Of a DNA stretch of 64,000 nucleotides, positions 56,611 to 64,000 are shown piece by piece (within the stretch, counting starts at the first letter, position 1; each line of letters starts with the position of its first letter). The DNA is taken from assembly GCF_001411555.2 (NCBI RefSeq), contig NC_049901.1, positions 26,388,372-26,452,371 of the forward strand, in the 5' to 3' direction. The notes beneath the pieces were generated by a model, which was given only the letters and a program-made list of their open reading frames with translations, ran no database searches and had not been told where the DNA came from. The DNA is from Juglans regia (Eukaryota; Streptophyta; Magnoliopsida; Fagales; Juglandaceae). The translations under genes and the position numbers were made by a program.

Positions 56611-58675
56611 GATAAAACTATGGGTACTACTGTTGTGAGAAGCAACTATATGTTGCTGTAGATGTGTGTGACTAGGAAAAACTATGAGCTATTGTTATAT
56701 GTGGGCAGCAACATGAGCTACTGTTATATGTGGATAGCAACATTTTGTGATAGTTTGTATAAATTTTGGATAGCAACTATATCCTTGCATATTCTTTTTC
56801 TCTCTTTTAAAAGCTTGTGATTTGATTTGTAGTTGTCTTGAATAGTCTATTTGTAGTTGTGATTTTATTTGATTTGTAAATTTTGGACAACAATAGTGGT
56901 AGTGCTGAAAGTATAAATTGTTGGATTGTGAACAATAGTGGCAGTCTTTAAATGATAGTATAGAATTCATCTCCCAGTTTCTATTCTATTTTAGATATGA
57001 GGAAACATGAAAATAGGCCACCAACATGTATATGTTTCATGAGGGATTTGCTAGTTTGGTTCAAGAAAATTCTCAATTTCGTCAAGAGGAAGTTAGGAAG
57101 GCTTTACTTTCTAGCATGCCTTGTAAATCAAACATATCATATATTCATAGACAAATCATCTATCAACTATTCTTCTCAAATGCAACTAAATTCAAAAAGA
57201 AGCATATGCAAATCTCCATTTATGATCTGAAGGCATGCTATTAACTTTGGAGAAAATAAACCTCAATCATTTTTCTTTTGGAACAAGGAAACAATCTTAA
57301 TCATGATCCTAGAAAAAGCAACCCCAGCATGCTCCTCGCAGACTATTTGTGAGTGGAATATCATTCTTTTCTTTTAGAAGTTTCATATTCTTCCTAAACT
57401 TCCTCAATCATCCTGAACTAATTATTCCTTGGATGAGGGATCTGGCAAATGATCAAGAATATGAAACTATATGCTGGTTGAATTAGGATGCTGATTTTCT
57501 TTGAGATATATGTGTAGCTGTTGTTTGGACATTTTGGACAACTATATGCTCATGCAAAAATAAAAAATGATTATTGGATTTTATTGGAGATTATCAAAAT
57601 GAAAATATAAAAATATTTAAAGAAATAAAAAACTGCATTAAAAATAAAAATAAAAAATAATAACATTTTATTATTATAAAGAATGCAATAGCTAATCTAA
57701 TGTAGAGTTTAAGTTTTAACTAAATGCCAAAAAGTGACATTAACCAAATTTTGACTTTCGAGATAGCTAATCCAGTGCTAATGCTAGAGAGGGCGCGGGA
57801 GTGTTACAATGACCCTACAGTCTAATGTGTTTTGAAAAAAAAAAGTTATATTCTTAGTTTTTTGTTTAAATTTATAATAGTATAATTACCGTTTCAGAAA
57901 CGAAAACCTCCTTAACTGCTCGCAAATCTAAAATAATAATGGTTTTTAGACCAAAAAAAAAAAATTAAGGAACCATACATTTAGGTTTCTATAAAAACAA
58001 TTTGTTCTTCAAAAAATACAACGGTTATGATAAAGCCACCAAGTATTTTTGAAGATAGGTTGTTCAACAGGCAATCATTCTCGAATGAGGAGAAGATTAA
58101 ACGATGTTAGCAATATGAGTGAAAACGCAAGCAAGAACAAATTCTCAAAAGCAATAACACCACCACAAAACAATAAATAATATCATACACGGAAAAAATA
58201 CTTTTAAACTAAAAAAGGTATAGATGATATACAAACAATAGAAATCCTCCATCTGGGCTGTGGCATTTTTCATCAAAACAAGAAAATCACCTTAAGCAAT
58301 AAGGTCAATCCTCCAATTCATCTACCATCACTACTAGGAAGGAAAAAGTCAGGGTAGATGCACATTGGACCGACCATGTCCAGACATCACACTCAATAAA
58401 CCACACCAGCATTCGGTAACCCAAACAACAGAATGACAAGAGAACAATAAGAAACAGATAAACAATAAGCCCTATTTTTAACAAATCATCAAGGATAAGG
58501 CATCAAGGCATTATCATGATTCATCCCCAGATACATATAGTTGTAAGGCATCACTGCAGTCAATAAAGAAAAAACAAATACAATGAGCATAGTGGTAAGA
58601 CATCATAATATGCTAACAACAGAAAATAAAAACTAAAATAAAGCATCAGGAAAAAAAAAATGACGAATCTGTTAG
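56611..58675. other. Unassigned sequence
   Basis: Overlapping frames at 56997-57244 of about 75 codons have no recognised motif. 57590-57670 and 57830-57960 are A-rich low-complexity. No host exon or transposon terminus was established. Confidence 0.35.
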
Positions 58676-58679
58676 AACC

Positions 58680-58757
58680 CCACCTCTGCATTTTCCACCG
58701 CACCAACCTTGGTGGTGCCATTAATCCTCTGGGCGTCTTCTGTAGCTGCAATAGAAG
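58680..58757 (-). other. Possible 3'-terminal exon of an unknown gene
   Basis: On the minus strand a good acceptor (TTTGCTTTCCTTCTATTGCAG) is followed by an open stretch reading TEDAQRINGTTKVGAVENAE then VGF and TAA. No upstream exon could be linked, and the peptide was not recognised. It could be chance. Confidence 0.2.
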
Positions 58758-59520
58758 GAAAGCAAACTAAATTAAAAAATTGATAATTGGGAGAGGAAAA
58801 AGAAAAAAGAATAGAAAAGAAAATAACACCAAGGATGTACATAAGATAAGTAGTCAAAATTCCGAAGAAAAATATTCATTACCGAGCAAATGCCAATAAT
58901 ACATTACACACATCATAAACTCAATTCTGCTAGCATATTTAAGTAACGAAAGATTGCTCAGCATGTTCCCTATTCCATCGGTCTTACTTTGCATGCGCAT
59001 TTTGTGCTGTGGTTCGCATTTTTTATATGAAAGATTTTAGGAGTAAGAGAAGGCCCTAAATACTGCTGTTTAAGCTCATAAAAGATTGTGCTAAAAATCA
59101 GTTACCACCACTCAAGGGAACCCCCTGGAATGAAGTATTTGCAAGTTCACTTCCATATTTCATTCTCCAAATCTATGGATGTGAAATGCTTGTTGACTTA
59201 ACCGTTTGTCATTCCTCTATCACATATAGTTTTAGCTTGTATTCTATTTTGGCTGTTCCAGAACATTGTCATGTTTTAGAAGTCAGAATGACAATAATTT
59301 ACTAACTCTCCTAATATGACCTAGTTTTATTAAAACTAAGAAAGAAATTACAATATCTGAAACATTTTAGGGCGAATAGTATTGAAACCATGTATTTTAT
59401 TTGAAAGACAATGATTTAAAATGATGTCCCCATAAAAGTTAGCCAACCATCTTAGCTCACAAGCAAACTCAAACTAAGGAATGGAAGTTACGCGAAGGGG
59501 ACCGGTAATCACAGGTGGAG
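58758..59520. other. Unassigned sequence
   Basis: AT-rich. No coding sequence or repeat terminus recognised. Confidence 0.35.
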
Positions 59521-59600
59521 CAGACTGCCGGTGATAAGCCCGAGGAAGGTGAGGATGACGTCAAGTCACCATGCCCCTTATGCCCTTGGTGACACACGGC
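59521..59600 (+). pseudogene. Plastid-like 16S rRNA fragment
   Basis: CAGACTGCCGGTGATAAGCC, then GAGGAAGGTGAGGATGACGT, CAAGTCACCATGCCCCTTAT and GCCCTTGGTGACACACG follow the conserved small-subunit rRNA region around E. coli position 1160-1230, with an extra C, a T-to-C and other changes. The CATGCCCCTTATGCCC wording is plastid/bacterial rather than plant mitochondrial, by memory. At about 80 bp it is a relic of organelle DNA in the nucleus, not a functional rRNA. Confidence 0.75.
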
Positions 59601-60344
59601 TGATTACTACATGTAATAATCCTCCTACATTGATGGGTTACAATCGATGCTACTTAGTCAGGAACAAGACCTTCGTCGCCTCCATGGAGCTACTTACGAC
59701 CAATCCCAAAGCAAAGCAGCTTTTGCGGGACTACCGCTCAGTTGAAAGCTATGAAACAAGTCTGCCGTAGTTCAAAACTTGAATTTTCTAAACAAGACAA
59801 ACAATACAAGATGGAGGGGGTCCTTCCTAACAAGCTCTTCAAAAAATAAACAACAAAATATAAGACAGACAAGTGGAAAGCTGTTTTCCTTAAAAAAACT
59901 CTGTTCAATTGTAGCAGTCAAAGTCCCGTTGATGTTCCGATCTACTGCAAGGCCTGACAAAAAGGAGGGGAAGATGTCTGTTCAACCCCAACTGCAAACA
60001 TTGTACAGCTTTATGATTATTTACAAGATTTTAGCTTATTTTTGTTTGAAATTGATAGTAGTTTTTTGTACTATTATGTTATTAGAGCGATACAGCCTAC
60101 ACAAAGGCATGTTTGACTTATTATTCATCCATGGATCTTTTAGCCATCATTTAACTTGTAAGTTATTCAGAGAGGTTTTCTCTTTTTTCTTTGTGGAGTC
60201 TAGTCCACTTTGGGTTTAACATTAAGTAACCCTTATCCCCACACCTTCCATTTTGTCAATGGGTATCAAATCAAGGATTTTGCCCAACTAGATGACAAAT
60301 AACAAAGCTGAAGGAATAATTCTCAACAATGTTGCTCATGGGAG
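59601..60344. other. Unassigned sequence
   Basis: Contains a 146-codon frame (59779-60219) with no known motif and low-complexity composition. Not accepted as a gene. Confidence 0.35.
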
Positions 60345-60895
60345 ATGAGTGGTGAGGGCGGTGCTTTCAATGTACAGAAAAACCAAACAGTAAACATGCA
60401 CTGGAAATTTGTGCAGCCAACTTATCGTGGCCTTATCGTGATAGATTGGTGTTACTGGTGTAAGAATAATGGGGAAATGGTGGATCATTCGTTATTACAT
60501 TGCAAGGCCAGGTTTTCGTGGGATGATCTTCAAGCGGATGGGTGTCGCTTGGGTTATGCCTAAGAGGTTTGTGGATATTTTTGAGTGCTGGAGAGGTCTA
60601 AGGGTAACACCTATATAGCTGCTGTGTGGAAGATGATTCCTCTTTTTATCATGTGGTGTCTTTGGATGGAAAGAAAATGGTCGGCATTTTGAAGACAGGG
60701 ACAGTCCTTGTATGAGCTTAAGAGATTATTTTACAACATGCATCTAGGGCTGCTGTTATTAATTGTAATGGGACTAGTTTTCATGATTAGCTTGTATCAA
60801 TGTCTAGTTCCTAGTTGTTAGGTGTTTTCTTTTATTCTCCCTGTGTACTTGGGCTAAACCTACTTTGCGATCAAGAAAATTTTATTTTACCTATC
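60345..60895 (+). pseudogene. LINE 3' fragment (zf-RVT and tail)
   Basis: [20 protein letters not shown] matches the zf-RVT zinc-binding pattern, followed after shifts by AAVWKMIPLFIMWCLWMERK and a 3' tail with CTGTGTACTTGGGCTAAACC. The 5' end is truncated, as is usual in LINE insertion. No target duplication was identified. Confidence 0.75.
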
Positions 60896-61019
60896 AATTA
60901 TTATGTCGCATTAATAAAAAGTTATGTGAATCAATTGTGAATAATGACAGTTACAAGAATCTGGTGGCAAAGAGACTTGTGAAGTATTCAGAAATCCATA
61001 TAGAAACTGCCCTAAGGGA

Positions 61020-63300
61020 AAGCTCATAGAAACTTGCTATCTCCCTATTTCTATTGCTAAACATTATCAACATTATCAGCACACCCGGAGACCGAAAGTG
61101 GATGGTTCATCTTTTTCAGTATTAGATCAACAGTGCACAGGGTGGCTCGAGAGGCCCTTTGCATAAGATGAATTGTGCAAAGTAATCCGTGGCATGGCTA
61201 GTGACAAGGCTCTAGGCCCTAACGGCTTTACCATGGGCTTTTTCCAAGCTTGTTGGGAAGTGATCAAGGGTGACCTCATGCAGGTTTTCCAAGATTTTCA
61301 TACTAATGCCCGGTTTGAAAAAGGTCTTAATGCTACTTTTTTAACACTCATTCCAAGGTGGGGTCTTTGCGCTCCATTAGCCTTGTGAATCAGGAGTACA
61401 AGATTTTTTCTAAAGTGTTAGCGAATAAATTGAGTATGGTGATGTAAAAGTTAATTTCGAAGCCGCATTTGTCAAAGGCAGACAAATCCTAGATTCAGTC
61501 TTAATTGCAAATGAAGTTTTGGATGAACGACTCAAATCTAGAGAACCTAGGCTACTTTGCAAATTAGACATAGAGAAAGCCTATGATCACGTCAACGGGA
61601 AGTTCTTACTCTATTTAATTGCAAGATGTGACTTTGGAGAGAAATGGCAGAATTTGGTAGAGTTTTGCATCTCAACAGTCCCTTCTCTATCTTGGTGAAT
61701 GGTTCACCAATGGGTTTCTTCGACTCCTCCCATGGTTTGAGACACAGGGACTTGCTCTCTCCTTTACTTTTTTTCATTTGTCATAGAAGTTCTCAGTAAA
61801 ATGATTGAGGGCCTTGTGGAAGCTGGTTTTCTCTATGGTTTCTTAGTAGGGAATGATGATTATGGCTCTATTAATATTTCTCACCTGCTTTTTGCTGACA
61901 ATACTCTCGTCTTCTGTGGAGCGAATCTCGAGCATGTCCAATCCTTGAGGGCTCTATTTTTGTTTTGAAGCTGTCTCGGGTTTGAGAGTTAATTTCTCAA
62001 AGTTTGAATTGGTGCAGGTGAGATTGTCTTCTTTACTCCTGAAGTATCTTGACTTGCCACTAGGTGCTTCCTATATATCAGAGAGGATATGGAATGTCGT
62101 GGTTGAAAAGGTAGAGCGCAAATTGACTTCTTGGAAGAGGTTGTATTTGTCTAAAGTTAGTAGGCTCACTTTGATTAAAAGTACTCTTTCTAACCTATCT
62201 ACCTATTTTCTATCATTGCTCCCTCTCCCCACAAAAGTTGCCAACCGTATAGAGAAGTTACAACAAAACTTCTTGTGAAGTGGATTGGGGTAAGAGTTCC
62301 AATTTCATTTGGTAAATTAGTCAGTGGTTTGTACTCCAATTTCTAGGGTGAATTGGGAATTCATAACTTGAGGAAGTTCAACAAAGCCCTGTTGGGTAAA
62401 TGGTTGTGGTGGTACCAACGCAAAGCCTCCAAGACACCTTCCCTACCATTTTTTACCTCGCACGAGCAAAGAATACAGCGGTAGCTGATCTCTTGGTCTT
62501 TTCTAGTGGCTCCTCCCCTCACTGGAATGTAGATTTCATTAGGGCAGCCCAAGATTAGGAGTTGGAGGCTATCACAGAGTTCTAAGCGGCAATGTTCGTA
62601 AGCATGACTAAGGGTACCATAGATAGATGAACTGGAGCCCTCCAAGAAAGGTGGATTCACTGTCAGATCGTTTTACCAAGCTTCAACGAGCCCTAGAATG
62701 ACCACATTCCCTTGGAAGAGCGTATGGCAGACGAAAGCTCCTTCAAAAGCAGCTTTTTTCGTTTGGACAACATCATTGGACAAAGTTCTCACCACAAATA
62801 ATTTTAGGAAACGTTGGGTAATGGTCTTGGATTGATGTTGCATGTGTAAGAAGAATGGTAAATTAGTAGATAATCTACTTTTATATTGTGAGGTGACTAG
62901 GACCATGTGGGATAATTTTTTTGTGGGAATTGGATTATCATGGATTATGCCTCTTAGATTGGTGGATCTCCTAGCCAGCTGGAGAGGCCTACGAGGTAAT
63001 TCACAAGTGGCAGCAATCTAGAGAATGGTTCCCATATGTATGTATTGGTGTATTTGGCAGGAGAAAAATGATAGAAGCTTCAAAGATCGGGAGAGAACAA
63101 TGAAGGAGCTTAAAGTTTTCTTTTTAAATCATTGTTCTTATGGGCGGGGGCCATTGTTTGTAATGGGCTAAATGTCCATGATTTTCTACTTTCGGTTGTA
63201 AACTCTAGTTAGATGTTTTTCATCTACACACCCCATGTACTTGGGCTTTGCCTACTTTTATGAATAAAACTTTTTGATTACCCATGAAAAAAAAAAAACA
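61020..63300 (+). pseudogene. LINE ORF2 3' half (RT, zf-RVT, tail), decayed
   Basis: RT from about 61173 (IRGMASDKALGPNGFTMGFF; GFFQACWEVIKGDLMQVFQD), then [21 protein letters not shown] region of stops has [12 protein letters not shown] and FADD-like remnants (LLFADNTLVFCG at about 61885). 61982-62278 is open ([40 protein letters not shown]). Remnants of zf-RVT lie near 62840 (MCKKNGKLVDNLL-like), and a tail CATGTACTTGGGCTTTGCC then AATAAAAC ends in A9 at about 63288. Same family as the fragment just before it. Confidence 0.82.
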
Positions 63301-64000
63301 AAAAAACTTTCTTGGATCCCCCATAACTTCTGAAACGGAGTGGCAATCAACCAAAACTTCTTAAATGGAGGGACAATCAAGTCAAACCATTGTTAAGTTC
63401 ATGGTTGGTCGAGTCAAAAGCCAAGCGTGCAGGAGAAATTCTTCATACATCTAATGAAAACCCCTCTTTTTTTAAAATAAGTGTAATGAAAACCCCTCTA
63501 ATGAGGGCTTTATGTTGCTATTTGAATCAATCATGATTCTTATACACATCCAAGAATTGGAGGGTGTTTCTATTGCAATTGATACCTATTTGTATCTCCG
63601 CAAGAGTGTCTTATCACACAACAAAGAACTTTGCAAAGGCCTACATATACCACCAACAGACATGATGACTTCATGCATATATTAAAGTTGTTAACACAGG
63701 TGATATCAACATCAAGCTCATTCTTGAGCTTGATGGAGGTATTCTGTCAATGAAATTGAAGGAGAGAACAAGCATGCAAGGTGATGAAAAAAATTCTTAC
63801 ATGCTATTGGTCATATTATTCAAAGAGTACTTTGGTAGTATTGATGTAGACTGTGAAGGAACAATCGAGGAGTCATTCAAGAAGACAACAATTACTTTCC
63901 AATGTCAAAGGATTTATGATCTTATTCACTGAGGTATAGTACACTTGCCTTATATATCTAATAATTTAGGAAATGTGATAACGAGCACCAAAAGGTGACC
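63301..64000. other. Unassigned sequence at the window end
   Basis: A frame at 63750-63932 (60 codons) in a stretch with fairly even base composition has no recognised motif. It might be part of a gene continuing outside the window. Confidence 0.3.

Noticed and set aside
59779..60219. 146-codon open frame on the plus strand
   Set aside because: Low-complexity Phe/Leu/Ser-rich translation, no known motif, no splice or promoter context, and unclear codon preference. Likely chance.
1..64000. CRISPR arrays, bacterial operons, tRNA genes, telomeric arrays
   Set aside because: Scanned by eye on both strands. The only regular repeats are microsatellites, minisatellites and LTRs, and no cloverleaf or TTTAGGG array was seen.

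Overview
This is nuclear DNA of a dicot plant, probably a woody species. It is AT-rich, has plant-type GT–AG introns, and is packed with plant transposon families (Ty1-copia, Ty3-gypsy with chromodomain, plant L1-type LINEs, a tRNA-derived SINE, and hAT- and Harbinger-type MITEs). I could not fix the species. Nothing bacterial, no CRISPR array and no tRNA gene was seen.

Only one host gene can be read in full. It is a ubiquitin-conjugating enzyme of the Ubc13 type (Arabidopsis UBC35/UBC36 class) on the minus strand, with eight exons between 23171 and 9058. All exons join in frame with GT–AG splice sites and give 153 residues, with the catalytic Cys89 after the HPN motif. Intron 4 is about 10.2 kb. 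It has grown by insertion of an ORF2-less LINE relative (10425-12859), a subterminal-repeat element (about 12950-14071) and a Ty1-copia element with very short LTRs (14745-19707). Intron 7 holds a SINE with a perfect 19-bp target duplication, and intron 2 holds a Harbinger-like MITE that contains a LINE tail.

Left part (1-8.9 kb): a probable solo gypsy LTR (541-3653), a gypsy gag remnant (3868-4583), a second LTR-like piece, and unassigned sequence. Upstream of UBC (23.6-29.6 kb): a decayed minus-strand LINE between 18-bp direct repeats. It is itself interrupted by a Tourist-like MITE and by a gypsy integrase/chromodomain fragment. 29.6-35.8 kb is mostly unassigned, except for a hAT transposase pseudogene (33.3-34.7 kb).

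35.8-56.6 kb is a nest. A minus-strand chromodomain gypsy has LTRs of about 3.7 kb (left LTR 36181-37339 plus 43005-44744; right LTR 50070-53753). Its left LTR is split by a full-length plus-strand LINE (37340-43004) with a 16-bp target duplication. That LINE carries an inverted internal block of about 735 bp. Between the gypsy pol gene and its 3' LTR lies an extra sense-strand reading frame of unknown function (44811-45413), the best candidate here for something undescribed. The gypsy abuts a minus-strand copia remnant (53754 to about 56.6 kb) whose gag gene is split by a hAT-type element with a perfect 8-bp duplication. A related hAT-type element sits at the gypsy's left edge.

56.6-64 kb has no confident host gene. 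It holds a short plastid-like 16S rRNA fragment (59521-59600) and two decayed LINE pieces (60.3-60.9 and 61.0-63.3 kb). No gene system beyond mobile elements and the single UBC gene could be demonstrated.
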